Source of the DNA: a virus
Reading direction: 5' to 3' (one strand)
Length of the DNA stretch: 37,761 bases
IMG/VR virus record: IMGVR_UViG_3300033141_003432
Span: 1 to 37,761 of that record
The notes under the pieces were generated by a model. That model saw only the letters and a list, made by a program, of their open reading frames with translations, had not been told where the DNA came from and searched no databases. The translations under genes and the position numbers were made by a program. This document shows positions 14,972-24,900 of this stretch, piece after piece; position 1 is the stretch's first letter, and every line of letters begins with the position of its first letter.

Positions 14972-16075
14972 ATGGATATAAAAGCCACAATTAAGCAGAT
15001 AAAAGGGGATTATAGGTCAGGAGGTTTAGACCTTGAAAGGCCTGAAGACCCTAGAGATTACTCATTATTGGAGTTTAGCGGGCGAAGAAAATTAGGTAAA
15101 GCCCCGGATAAAGAGTTTTTTACACCCAATGTACCACCGGTAAAAAATCAATTTTATACTGATTTTTGTGTTTCGTTTGAGAGTTCTTACACGGCTGAGC
15201 AAGATTATCAACCTAAGTTAGAGAATTGGAAGCGTAGACTATCGGCGGCTTTTAATTTTGCCGCAACCAAAAAGCGATATTACGGGGGTAATTATAGTGG
15301 GTTTGGTCTAAGTATTCCTTGTGGTTTAGGTTCTTTACAACATGACGGGATTTGCCTAGAGTATCTTTGGCCAATGCTTAAAAGTTCTAGGAAACGGAAT
15401 TTTATGGCTAACTGGCGCAATATCCCGGCCGAGGCTTGGGCGGACGCCAAAAATCGCAAGATGGATAGAGGTTATTTTAAAGTTGACACTTTCAGAGATA
15501 GGTTTGAAAATTTTGCCGCCGGACTATACTATTGGCAAGAGATGGTTATTACTGGGCTTTATTGGTTTAATGGTTTCTATGTTGGCTCTGATGACCATTT
15601 AATTTTAAACAAAACTGGGAGTTATAATGGCCATTGTATTGGAGCCATAGGTTATGATAGGCACCCAAAGAATAAGCGCCGGCGCATGTGGTTTACTAAT
15701 AGCTATCCAAACGAAGGTAGATTTTGGCTTTATGAAGAAGAGGTTAGAGCAGTTATGTACAACGGCTATGTTGTTTTACCTAAGAAGTTTACTTTAGACG
15801 CAATTAAAATAATTAAAAAGTACGCTGGTAAATTAGTTAAGTCTGAAGATAAGCAAGACCCAAGAGTATTTTTAATTATTGATGGTGAGAAGCGTTGGCT
15901 GAAAAATGAAGAGGCTTTTTGGTCTCATGGCTATACCTTTGACCCGGATAAAATTACTAGGATACCGCAAGAAGAAATTGCTATTATCCCAACCGGTAAA
16001 GACCTTGAGCCTAGACACGGTGAGTATTACCCAATCCTTAAAGAGTTTGCTACTAAACATAAAATAAAATTATGA
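14972..16075 (+). CDS. Papain-like (C1-type) cysteine peptidase with surface repeat
   Basis: 367 residues. The catalytic set fits papain: Gln60 (VKNQF) for the oxyanion hole, Cys66 (DFCVSFESSY), His221 (NGHCIGAIGYD) and Asn243 (WFTNSYPNEGRFWL). Residues about 283-340 form a separate domain with the pattern I-dG-KRWLKNEEAFWSHGY and IPTGKDL, like a repeat common in CPR surface and wall proteins (from memory). No signal peptide, so export would need holin or lysis. Its own extended -10 promoter precedes it. Possible roles are cleavage of host surface protein or peptide crosslinks during lysis, or processing of virion proteins. Papain-type enzymes are unusual in phages. Confidence 0.75.
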   Translation: MDIKATIKQIKGDYRSGGLDLERPEDPRDYSLLEFSGRRKLGKAPDKEFFTPNVPPVKNQFYTDFCVSFESSYTAEQDYQPKLENWKRRLSAAFNFAATKKRYYGGNYSGFGLSIPCGLGSLQHDGICLEYLWPMLKSSRKRNFMANWRNIPAEAWADAKNRKMDRGYFKVDTFRDRFENFAAGLYYWQEMVITGLYWFNGFYVGSDDHLILNKTGSYNGHCIGAIGYDRHPKNKRRRMWFTNSYPNEGRFWLYEEEVRAVMYNGYVVLPKKFTLDAIKIIKKYAGKLVKSEDKQDPRVFLIIDGEKRWLKNEEAFWSHGYTFDPDKITRIPQEEIAIIPTGKDLEPRHGEYYPILKEFATKHKIKL

Positions 16076-16419
16076 CGACTAACGGAGCCGAGCCAACTAT
16101 CTATTATAAATTAAAAAAGCCTTACAAGGGAGTAACTTATAGTGGTTATTTTTTCAAGAGACAGGGCGGAGAGGTTATGGAGTTAGTTGCCATTTTACCA
16201 TTTTCCGGGGAGGTAATTTTTCCGCTTCCTGACGGCGAGGTTGACTTAGATTATTTTGAAGTCTTTGACGAATTAAAAGAACATGAGAGAAACGAGATTA
16301 AAGAGATAGTCAATAATCACATTGTTAATCAAAATTCCTTTATAGACCAGCATGGACATAACTTATTACCACTAATGATTGATAAAATTTTAGAGTGGTA
16401 TCGTAAACCCCGAGGATAA
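16072..16419 (+). CDS. Hypothetical protein coupled to the peptidase
   Basis: 115 residues; the ATG overlaps the peptidase stop by 4 bases, so the two are co-translated. The N-terminal half has short strands (YYKLKKPYKGVTYSGYFFKR, EVIFPLPDGEVDLDYF) and the C-terminal half is helical (DELKEHERNEIKEIVNNHI). No motif recognised. Tight coupling suggests a partner or inhibitor of the peptidase, but nothing in the sequence shows this. Confidence 0.62.
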   Translation: MTTNGAEPTIYYKLKKPYKGVTYSGYFFKRQGGEVMELVAILPFSGEVIFPLPDGEVDLDYFEVFDELKEHERNEIKEIVNNHIVNQNSFIDQHGHNLLPLMIDKILEWYRKPRG

Positions 16420-16445
16420 ATTTACTAATTATTAACTATAATTCT

Positions 16446-16721
16446 ATGGAAGAACTAACCATTTTCAAAGTGTCAAAGGAAGAAATGCTAAAACGCACTA
16501 AGTCTTTACTTTGGCGAGCCGGTATGATGGTACTTGCTTTGGTGATTGATTTTCTAATTGTTAATCTTTCAGACATCAATATCCCAGCTCAAGTAGTTGT
16601 TATTGTCGGTTTAGTTTTGGGTGAAATTTCAAAACAGATACACAAGAATTTGGACTCAATCAAAGAGTTTGCCGCTATGGGTATGGGTAAGGCTATGGGG
16701 AAAAAGCCGATAAATAATTAA
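16446..16721 (+). CDS. Holin-like protein with two membrane helices
   Basis: 91 residues. A charged N-terminus, then helices at about 22-41 (RAGMMVLALVIDFLIVNLSD) and 47-65 (AQVVVIVGLVLGEISKQI), then a positively charged amphipathic C-terminus with KAMGKKPINN. Two closely spaced helices and a basic tail match class II holins that make membrane holes for endolysin exit. It follows the peptidase pair. The assignment is by topology and context. Confidence 0.6.
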   Translation: MEELTIFKVSKEEMLKRTKSLLWRAGMMVLALVIDFLIVNLSDINIPAQVVVIVGLVLGEISKQIHKNLDSIKEFAAMGMGKAMGKKPINN

Positions 16722-16730
16722 AATAAAAAA

Positions 16731-17402
16731 ATGACCGACGAAGAGATAAAAGATTTTTTGGTAGATACTTTATTAGATGGTGAAGACCCCGGGGACGGCG
16801 CCTATGATTTATTAACTCTCGCTAAAGATTTAATTGAGGGGGAGTTGGAATTACATATAACAAAAGTAGTCAATTCTGAAAATATCACTACCGGTCAAGA
16901 GACATACACCACTAATCCCGTCTCACTTCCTACTGGTTTTTTACAACCATTAACTAGGAAAGCGCTTTTTGTTGGTGAGATTGAACTTTACCAAGTACCA
17001 ATAGAGCAAAGAGAATTATATAAAAATGACTCCTCAAAGTTTTACATTGATTATTCTACCAGTCCTTATGGTCTTTATTTCTGTGGTAAACAAGTTGCTG
17101 GTCAGACTATTACAATCCCTTATATCAAGACTACGGCTGATATTGATGGCTCGGGTACAAATTGTATTTGGCCCGCTAAATTTCATAAACTCATAGCAAT
17201 TTTAGCTTCAGTTATGTACTTATCAGGTATTGACGCTGATGATGTAAATGTTGTCTTAGCAGTTGGTCAAAATGCGCTTGGCGCTCGGTTATACAAGGCC
17301 TTTCAATACTGGGATCAAAAATTAAAGGCGGCGGCTATGGGTGGGAAAGCTGGGGCTAGAAGAGACACCCGTCGTCGCGGCCCTAATCGCTTTCAACCAT
17401 AA
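16731..17402 (+). CDS. Head-tail adaptor (connector) protein
   Basis: 223 residues. An acidic helical start (DEEIKDFLVDTLLDGED) is followed by helix and strand blocks and a basic C-terminus (RRDTRRRGPNRFQP). This pattern, DEEI- -L-L- -L- -GE at the start and a helical YWDQKLKAAA region near the end, is typical of podovirus adaptor proteins that bind below the portal. The stop overlaps the next start by one base (TAATG), so it is coupled to the nozzle gene, the usual order. Confidence 0.7.
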   Translation: MTDEEIKDFLVDTLLDGEDPGDGAYDLLTLAKDLIEGELELHITKVVNSENITTGQETYTTNPVSLPTGFLQPLTRKALFVGEIELYQVPIEQRELYKNDSSKFYIDYSTSPYGLYFCGKQVAGQTITIPYIKTTADIDGSGTNCIWPAKFHKLIAILASVMYLSGIDADDVNVVLAVGQNALGARLYKAFQYWDQKLKAAAMGGKAGARRDTRRRGPNRFQP

Positions 17403-19291
17403 TGTCATTAAAAGAACTTAAAATTGAGAATTTTAGATACGGTGTAGTTGACGCTATTGAAGTTAAAGCTATTCCTAGAGGTGCCTTCAGAGCGGCTTTG
17501 AACTTTATAACTAAAGGAGATAAAACAGAGCTTAGAGGCGGCGAATTACTTTTAGGTACGGAAGTTACTGGGAGTGGTGCCGTTACAGGGATAGGAGTAG
17601 CTGAAGGGGTAACTGGTACTCAACTTCTTTATTGGAGCCACGGCCGAAAAGTTAAGTATTATGATGAGACAACCGAAGACCATATTGAGATTGGTACCAA
17701 TATTTTACCGGCGGTGGCTGATGGTGAGGATGTAACCTTTTCACCTTTTAATCCTTTGGCCGGCGCGCAAATGTGGTTTTCAAGCCCTAATAGTGGTCTT
17801 TATAAAAGCATGGTAGCCAACCCGGGGGATATTACTAATGTTTATACCAGTGCTAAAAATTACAAGGGTAAGTTAAAAATTCAGGAAAATCGGATTTACA
17901 TGTGGGGATTAAAAAAAGATATTTCAGCTTATTATCTATCGTACATTGATGCTCAAAATTATACCACTGAGACTGATGAGGATATTGGTAACGCTGATGA
18001 CTCAACCAAGACCTTTATTGGCACTTTGAGTTTTAAAGCTGGCGAGGCAAAAGAAACCTGCTTTAATATAGTAATCACAGATACCTCAGAAAGCGAAACC
18101 TTTACTGATAATTATGATGGTACTTTGACTGGTGACGCCGGCGGTACCGGTACTATAAATTACACAACCGGGGCTTTCTCAGTAACTTTTAATACCGCTC
18201 CGTCTGCGCCTGATGATATTTTAGCAACCTATCAAACTGAGGACTCAACTGATACCGGTATTGCTGACTTTACTTATTCAGCCACAAGAGTAGCTGGTGA
18301 AGGTGATGTTTTCAGACAAGATGATGGCGGTGCGGCTCAAGGCCTTTTTCCTTATAAGGACATTAACTATTGCCCGCATAAATATAAAACATGGTTGCTT
18401 CAGTTGACGGCTGATGATACTGACGCAATAAACATTATTTACCGTAACAATGTTGGTATTCCTAATCACCGGGCAGCGGTCGCAAGTGGAGATGGTATTT
18501 ACTTAGTCAATGATATTGATGAGGATGAGCCAAAATTTCAAAAAATCAGGTATGTTCGGGGATCAGTCGAGACTGAACCAATACCAATCTCAGACAATAT
18601 TAAACTAGCTAATTACCGTTTTGATCAAGGTGCTTGTATAAAATATGGGGAGTTAATTTTGTTTGCTTGTCGGACTTCAGACTCAAGTTATAATAACCGG
18701 ATATTGATTTATAATACTACTTGGAAGTCCTTTGACCCGGTTGAGTATTGGATTTCCTGTTTCACAATTTACAATGGAGATTTGATTGGTGGTAGCAGTA
18801 TTTCAAATAATCTTTACAAACTTTTTAGTGGCTATGATGACGACGATAGTTTAATTACTGGTTATATTGAAGGCAACCTAGACAACCTAGACCTTGACCG
18901 GTTAAAAAAGGATAAAAAGATTGATTTAGAGGGTGAAATTCAGACTAATCAAGCCTATAAACTTTACCTCGCAGTAGACAATGGGGCCTTTGTAGAATAT
19001 AAAAATAGCGGGGATACCCACGCTATTGAAGGAACCGGGGACTATGTTGATATTGGCCAGTCAGTAGCAGTCGGCTCGCCAACCTGCGGTACCACCGAGC
19101 TTGGTGGTGGGAGTGCGGTAACTGATATTATTGCTCACCCGTACTACCGGACTATTAAGGTAAATCTTGACAAATTTGAAAAAGTGATGTATAGAATTGT
19201 GCCTCAAGGTATTGGCTATATGTCGCTTTCAATGCTTAAATACAAGGATATTCGGATTAAAGGGCAGAAGATACCTTTGAAATATCGTTAA
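17402..19291 (+). CDS. Tail nozzle-like (tubular B type) protein
   Basis: 629 residues, almost entirely beta. The N-terminus (IENFRYGVVDAIEVKAIPRGAFRAALNFITKG) has the 'IP-GA-----N' signature of podovirus nozzle or stabilisation proteins with a beta-propeller body. Residues about 190-300 contain an inserted beta domain with repeated G/T/D strands (DNYDGTLTGDAGGTGTINYT). It would form the hexameric tail tip below the adaptor. Directly downstream a strong promoter starts the tail-collar gene. Confidence 0.7.
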   Translation: MSLKELKIENFRYGVVDAIEVKAIPRGAFRAALNFITKGDKTELRGGELLLGTEVTGSGAVTGIGVAEGVTGTQLLYWSHGRKVKYYDETTEDHIEIGTNILPAVADGEDVTFSPFNPLAGAQMWFSSPNSGLYKSMVANPGDITNVYTSAKNYKGKLKIQENRIYMWGLKKDISAYYLSYIDAQNYTTETDEDIGNADDSTKTFIGTLSFKAGEAKETCFNIVITDTSESETFTDNYDGTLTGDAGGTGTINYTTGAFSVTFNTAPSAPDDILATYQTEDSTDTGIADFTYSATRVAGEGDVFRQDDGGAAQGLFPYKDINYCPHKYKTWLLQLTADDTDAINIIYRNNVGIPNHRAAVASGDGIYLVNDIDEDEPKFQKIRYVRGSVETEPIPISDNIKLANYRFDQGACIKYGELILFACRTSDSSYNNRILIYNTTWKSFDPVEYWISCFTIYNGDLIGGSSISNNLYKLFSGYDDDDSLITGYIEGNLDNLDLDRLKKDKKIDLEGEIQTNQAYKLYLAVDNGAFVEYKNSGDTHAIEGTGDYVDIGQSVAVGSPTCGTTELGGGSAVTDIIAHPYYRTIKVNLDKFEKVMYRIVPQGIGYMSLSMLKYKDIRIKGQKIPLKYR

Positions 19292-19304
19292 TTTAAGCTA
19301 TAAT
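19277..19304 (+). promoter_or_regulatory. Strong sigma-70-type promoter, near-leaderless start
   Basis: TTGAAA (19277-19282) and TATAAT (19299-19304) are 16 bases apart. The expected start site, about 7 bases past the -10, is 19311, only 3 bases before the ATG at 19314. The mRNA would be leaderless or nearly so. The -35 lies inside the end of the nozzle gene. Confidence 0.66.
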
Positions 19305-19313
19305 AATAATAGT

Positions 19314-20648
19314 ATGAAAAATCAAACTTTAAAACTAATTATAATCGCGGCCTTAATTGGTGGGGGTTTTTATTTATTATCCGGCCCCAGTGAAGCACAA
19401 TACGGTATAACCATTCCTAAGGTAAAAGCACTTTACGAAGATAATTTACAGGCAAAAATCACTAGCTCGGCTACTACTATGACTCTGGTCCGGGGTACTG
19501 ATAAACAAGATAGAGACCTGAGCGGCACTTATGGTTTTGTGATTGATGAAGGATCACCAGTCGAAGAGTTTGTTATTTGTACTTCCACCGCAACTGCTTT
19601 GAGCGGTTGTCTTAGAGGTATTGATGTTGAAAATGGGAAAACCGAAGTAGCTACTTTAAAACAACCCCATAGAAGGGGTGCCTCTGTCAAGATAACTAAT
19701 TATCCTCAATTAGCAATTATCAGCCGGGTTCTAAATGGTGATGAAGGAGTACCTAATTTACTTTACTATGATAGTCAGATTGCTTTTGGCAGTGCTACTA
19801 CCACCGCTTTAGCTTATAAACAATGGGTTATTGATTTAACTAATCAAGGTGCGGCAACTTCTTCTACGCTTTATGGTGGTATTCTTGAGCAAGCCACGGC
19901 AAAAGAGACAGCTTCAAGTACCGCTTCTGATGGAGACTTAGCTTATGCTATCCCACCTAATTTAGCTACTTCCACCCCGGGGACTACTTGTGATGACTCG
20001 GGGGACTCTACTGGTGTTGGTGCGCTTTGTATCCCGGTAGCTGAAAATGATGGTAAACTTAATCAGATTTGGTTAGACTGGACAGAAAATTTTGCGGCTG
20101 TAAGTGGTGATTGGACTCTTACTGGTGATTGGAATTTTAATCAAACAGCCGGGTCAGCGACCACTACTCTTGGGGCTACCACTACGGCTATGTTTGGTGA
20201 AAGGGGAGCTTTAGTACCAGTTGGAACAATTTTAATATATACAGCCACTACCTCTCCTGATGGTTGGATAATTTGTGATGGTACAGCAATATCAAGGACT
20301 ACCTTTTCTGATTTGTATAATGTTATTGGCACGGCGTTTGGTGACGGTGATGGATCAACAACTTTCAACTTACCTAATTTAACTCAAAGATTGCCAATGG
20401 GTTTAGATACCGACGCGGCTGATGGTATTGGCGTAACAATCGGTGAGACTGGCGGAGCGACTTCTACTAATCAAACTATAGCTCAAATGCCAGCCCATAC
20501 TCATTATTTTTCGGGTGGGACAGGTTCAGGTGGAGCTACAACTGGATCAACAGCAAAGGAGGAAACAGCAACATCAGTTACTGGTGGTGCACACGATACG
20601 CCAACTTTAGACCCTTATTTAGTGGTTAACTATATTATTAAATACTAA
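19314..20648 (+). CDS. Tail-collar fibre with N-terminal signal/anchor
   Basis: 444 residues. The start (LKLIIIAALIGGGFYLL, then PSEAQ) is a signal peptide or anchor, with an A-Q cleavage possibility near residue 29. Residues 30-140 are beta-rich. Residues about 300-444 are a phage tail-collar domain: GWIICDGTAISRTTFSDLY, FNLPNLTQRLPMG, then AHTH and a C-terminal DPYLVVNYIIKY. The collar domain forms trimeric fibre tips and receptor contacts. SATTT stretches link it to the other fibre genes. The hydrophobic N-terminus is odd for a tail protein. It is driven by its own near-leaderless promoter. Confidence 0.78.
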   Translation: MKNQTLKLIIIAALIGGGFYLLSGPSEAQYGITIPKVKALYEDNLQAKITSSATTMTLVRGTDKQDRDLSGTYGFVIDEGSPVEEFVICTSTATALSGCLRGIDVENGKTEVATLKQPHRRGASVKITNYPQLAIISRVLNGDEGVPNLLYYDSQIAFGSATTTALAYKQWVIDLTNQGAATSSTLYGGILEQATAKETASSTASDGDLAYAIPPNLATSTPGTTCDDSGDSTGVGALCIPVAENDGKLNQIWLDWTENFAAVSGDWTLTGDWNFNQTAGSATTTLGATTTAMFGERGALVPVGTILIYTATTSPDGWIICDGTAISRTTFSDLYNVIGTAFGDGDGSTTFNLPNLTQRLPMGLDTDAADGIGVTIGETGGATSTNQTIAQMPAHTHYFSGGTGSGGATTGSTAKEETATSVTGGAHDTPTLDPYLVVNYIIKY

Positions 20649-20649
20649 A

Positions 20650-21960
20650 ATGGCTAAGAAAACTCTACAACCTAATCCTGACAATCCGTGGTTTGGTATC
20701 CCGGCGTCAATCAGTAGTAAAATGGAAACTACTGAAGAAGCACAGGCTTATTGGGCTAATCTAGCTCCACCAGCCGAGGAGCCAGTTGCTGAAGAACCGG
20801 AAGTAGAGGAACCAGCGTTAACTACTCGCTTTCCTACCCTAGTTGATAAAAGAAAAGAAACTGAAACCGAACGGTATTATAGGGAGCTTGATATTACCAA
20901 ACCAACCGCCGCAGAAGAAGAGGATATTAGAGAACGCTATCGCAGACAAGTCCAGCCTCTTTTAGATGAGATTGAAAAAACTTTTGGTTTTCGTTTAGCT
21001 GAAGAGGCTTTAACCGGTAAAGGTTATGTTGGTAGAGCGAGGGCTATGGCTGGCCGGGGGCCGGGCTTAGGTTCGCCCAGAGGTCAGGCTCAGATAGCCG
21101 GAGCTGAAACAAGAGTGGCTGGTATAAGAGCGGCTACCTTAGCCGAGAAGCGTTTAGAAATTGCCAAAGTTTTAGATTTAGCCACTACCCGGGCTGATGA
21201 AAGGCTTAAAGCTGAGACTGAATTAGCTAAGACTAATACAGAGGCTTGGCTTGAATTTCAAAAAGGCCAGCAAGAGGAAGCGCGGGCTAACATTATTGGC
21301 TTAGCTTCAATGGGAGTTACTACTGATGAGTTAGAAGCTGAAGGTACTTTATTAAAAGATTTACAAGAGCAGTCCGGCTTAGAGCCATTACTCTTTGAAG
21401 TTTTATACAATGCCAACTTACCTGAAAGTGAAAAGATTGACTGGAAGCCTCAAAAGATTAGTGATGAGAAGATATTATTTTATGGCGTTGACTCTATGGG
21501 GAATTTAAAAACTAAAGAATTTGATTATAGTTTACCTGAAGGCGAGGAGTTAAAAATAATTGATGATATTGCCTATGGTTATAAAGAAGACGCGGCGGGG
21601 AATTTGATATTAAGGCCTTTACCCGGGCAAAAAGAAAAAAAAGAAGAAGAGAAAGCCCCTGAAACTAGAACGGTTAGCGGTAACTTATATCAATACAATA
21701 CTGAAACTAAAAATTGGGATTTAGTTATTAAGAAAGTTCCTACTGGCAAAACCGACGAGGAGGCTAAATTTTTTAGTGAGGTTAAAAAATCTCAAGAGGC
21801 TTTTAGGAAGGGAGCTAATTGGGCCGAAGAATGGAATCGTTTATATTATAAATGGGGAGGTGGAGATGAGCTGGGGAAACTTCTGGATGATTTATTGAAT
21901 AAAGAATTTTGGGGCCAAGAGGGAGCTTTCGCAAAATTTCAGGGTTCAGGTGGCGGTTAA
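20650..21960 (+). CDS. Internal virion protein, hypothetical
   Basis: 436 residues. Proline/Glu-rich start (PPAEEPVAEEPEVEEP), then a long helical region at about 70-230 (RYRRQVQPLLDEIEKTF and many Ala/Glu/Arg heptads, with a Gly-rich GRGPGLGSPRGQAQ turn), then a mixed C-terminal domain. It starts two bases after the collar stop and precedes the polyvalent protein. The place and the long helices fit an ejected internal core protein. No catalytic motif seen. Confidence 0.6.
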   Translation: MAKKTLQPNPDNPWFGIPASISSKMETTEEAQAYWANLAPPAEEPVAEEPEVEEPALTTRFPTLVDKRKETETERYYRELDITKPTAAEEEDIRERYRRQVQPLLDEIEKTFGFRLAEEALTGKGYVGRARAMAGRGPGLGSPRGQAQIAGAETRVAGIRAATLAEKRLEIAKVLDLATTRADERLKAETELAKTNTEAWLEFQKGQQEEARANIIGLASMGVTTDELEAEGTLLKDLQEQSGLEPLLFEVLYNANLPESEKIDWKPQKISDEKILFYGVDSMGNLKTKEFDYSLPEGEELKIIDDIAYGYKEDAAGNLILRPLPGQKEKKEEEKAPETRTVSGNLYQYNTETKNWDLVIKKVPTGKTDEEAKFFSEVKKSQEAFRKGANWAEEWNRLYYKWGGGDELGKLLDDLLNKEFWGQEGAFAKFQGSGGG

Positions 21961-21976
21961 TTAAATAGTTTAAACT

Positions 21977-24900
21977 ATGGCACTTGACTTTGGCAAAATT
22001 CGGCAACGCATGACTGGCGAAGCCCCGGCAACAAAAATCAAGCCGAGGCTTGATTTTTCTGCTATAAGAGAGAGATTACCAAAACTAGCCATACCACCTG
22101 CCCCGACGGAACCTGAGCCAGTAGCAAAACGATTACCTGCTTGGGCCGGCGGCGGCGAGTATTTAGTAGTCCCGGGTATGCCCGGTGAGTTAGCTAGAGA
22201 GGAGCGTGGTTATGGTACTTTTAAAGTTAAAGCTGGTAAAGAGCGAGACCATATTATACCGGTGGCTTTAGGTGGTACTTCTCAAGACCCTAACATCCAA
22301 TATCTCAATGACGCTAATTGGTTTGATAAAACTTTTAGAAAAAATCCTTTTGACAGGAAAAGTCGGCAACAGGGTAAAATGGTTGTTGAGCTTAAAGCTA
22401 TTGAAGATTATGAGGCGGGTGATATTAGTTTGGCCGAAGCCCGGTTGAGAGTTGCTAACTGGGATAATGTACCACCAAGTAAAGTTAAAATTTGGTTTGA
22501 CGCTATTACTGAGACGGCCGCCCCGGTTATAAAAGAGCTTAGAGGTTTACCGGCCGACGAGCCATTGTTTCAGTTACCTACCAGTGAACAAAAAAGAATT
22601 TGGCGGGAGGCCACAAAAGAAGCGGTGGTAAAAGTCAGTCAAGATGTTGGTAGATTTTTCTTTGGCTTGCCATTTGAGTTTGGCTTAGATGTTGTTTCAG
22701 GTATTAAAGAGTTGGCTGGGGGAGAGCCAATTAAAGAGGTTCAGATACCAGTAGTCTCAACAGTTACCGGAAAGCTAAAGCCTCACTCTGAAGTAAAAAA
22801 AGAACAGCAAGCTCAAGGCCGAGAGATAGCTAAATCTATGGGGGTTACTGACCCTGCCGCTCAGGGAGCGCTAGGGGCGGTGATTCCTTTTATAACTGAA
22901 GACTTATTAAGAGCAGTGGCGACTGCGGGTATAGCCGTTCGCTTGGGAGCCACGGGTGGGGAGATTGCTAATTTAAGAAATTATAATAAGGTCGCTGATT
23001 TTAAAGTTAAGTCGGGTGAGATTATCCAACCACCGGCTAATCAAACACCTTTTGAAAAATTTGTTGTTGGTAAAGCCCCTCGGGTAAAAAATTTTGAAAT
23101 TCCCCTAACTGATACTAAAGGTAATACTGGATTTGTAAAATTTAATGAAGTACCGGCCGGAGTTAGGGTTAGAGTATATGCTCCAGCTAATTTAAAAGGC
23201 GCGCAGAGTATAGTACCAACTACACCAGCCGGAGTAAAAGCAATAGTCCCGGGTATTACTCCACCGCCCGCCCCGGCGCCAGCCGTCAAGCCACCAGTTG
23301 TCCCACCAGTAGTTAAACCAGTACCACCAATTAGTAGACCTGATTTTGCTAAAATCCGAGCAGAAGTTAAGATTGCCCCTCCTGCGCCGGTAGCCCCTGA
23401 AATACCTAAAGTTACCCCACCAACCCCAAAACCCGCTAAAATCGTGCCTGAGGTGGCTAAAAAGGTGGTTCCTGAGCCAATTACACCTGATTTTTCACAG
23501 TATAGTGAAGCATCTAAAAAGACAGCTTTGGCATTTGAGCAATCAAAAAATCAGGTTCCAATCGCCAAACTTGGTGAAATCCAATTTGAAATGGGAGATT
23601 TCGGGAAAAATAAAATTGTTAGTAAAGTGAAACAAGTTGATCGTTTTTCAGCTAAAGAATTGCCAGAGACTATAAAAAATATAAAAAGTAACTATCGGGC
23701 CAGTGATGACCCAAAAAATTATCGAGTTGATAATAAAGTCTGGGTAGCTGAAATGCCAGACGGAGAATTAAGAGCGATTTATACTAGGGTTAATAAAAGT
23801 GGATTAGAAGAAATAATAAATTGGCACAAAATTAATAAACAAAAAGCTCCAGAGTATCTATCCACTCTGAAGTCTTTTGGCAGTCCCACTGGGATTCGAA
23901 CCCAGAAAATTCCCTTAGAAGGGGAGCGGTTTGTCCGGTTAGCCTATGGGACCAAGCCTAGTATACCACAACCTAAAAAGCCTGTCAAGTCTTTTATTGA
24001 AGAACAAAAAAATAAAGTTGATCAACTTGATACTGAAATATTTGAACAAGTTGAACAATTTAGAAAAGATTTAGGTTATAAAGTAGATAAGACAGGTAAA
24101 GGTAGGGTTACTTATAAAATAGCTGGGGAAGAATATACAGCTTTTAGTTTAAAGAAATTAAAGAGGGGTATGGCTAAAGAAGCTAACGCCATGAGAGCGG
24201 AAGCTAAGCGTATTTTGTATGAAAATGATCCCGAGTTCAGAAAATTAGTAGACAAATACGACGAGTTATGGAGAGAAACATCAGGTAAAGATATTAACGT
24301 TGATAAAATATTTAATGAATTGACAAAGGAAATTGAAATTTATGAGCCTAAGACAAAACTTCCCGAAGTGGGACGCCCGGCTCCGAAGGTTGAAAAACCT
24401 AAGAGAGCAGTTGAGGCAGAGGTTAAGCCAAAAGTTGAACCTAAAAAAGAAATAAAAAAACTACCTAAGTCTGTAAAGGAAAAATTTAACAATGCGATCA
24501 AGGGGATAAGAGAAGATATTAAAGAAGACCCGGATGGGCACCCCGCCGCTATAATTCACGGCCGAGGGTTTACTTTTGTAGACGACCTTGAGGCTTTGTA
24601 TGATTATGTTGTTTCAAAAGGTGATACCGGGTTTGCGAAAATAATGGAGGAAGCTGGTGTAGTAAAAAAGAAACCACCAATACCTAAAGCTAAACCAAAA
24701 GAGTTTAAGGTTGGTGATGTTATAGAAACATCAGAAGGATTAAAACAAACAATCAGAGAAATAAAAGGTAATAGTGTATATTTTACTGATGAAAAAGGTG
24801 TTGATTATTTTGGGTTTGCTCGCTCAACCTTACGAACCCTTATTAAAGAAGGTGCTTGGAAAAAACTTGAAGTAGAAAAACCACCGATACCACCAGCTAA

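Noticed and set aside
23878-23953. tRNA as a phage attachment (attP) site
   Set aside because: The tRNA is complete on both arms, lies mid-gene, and there is no integrase or repressor in the circle.
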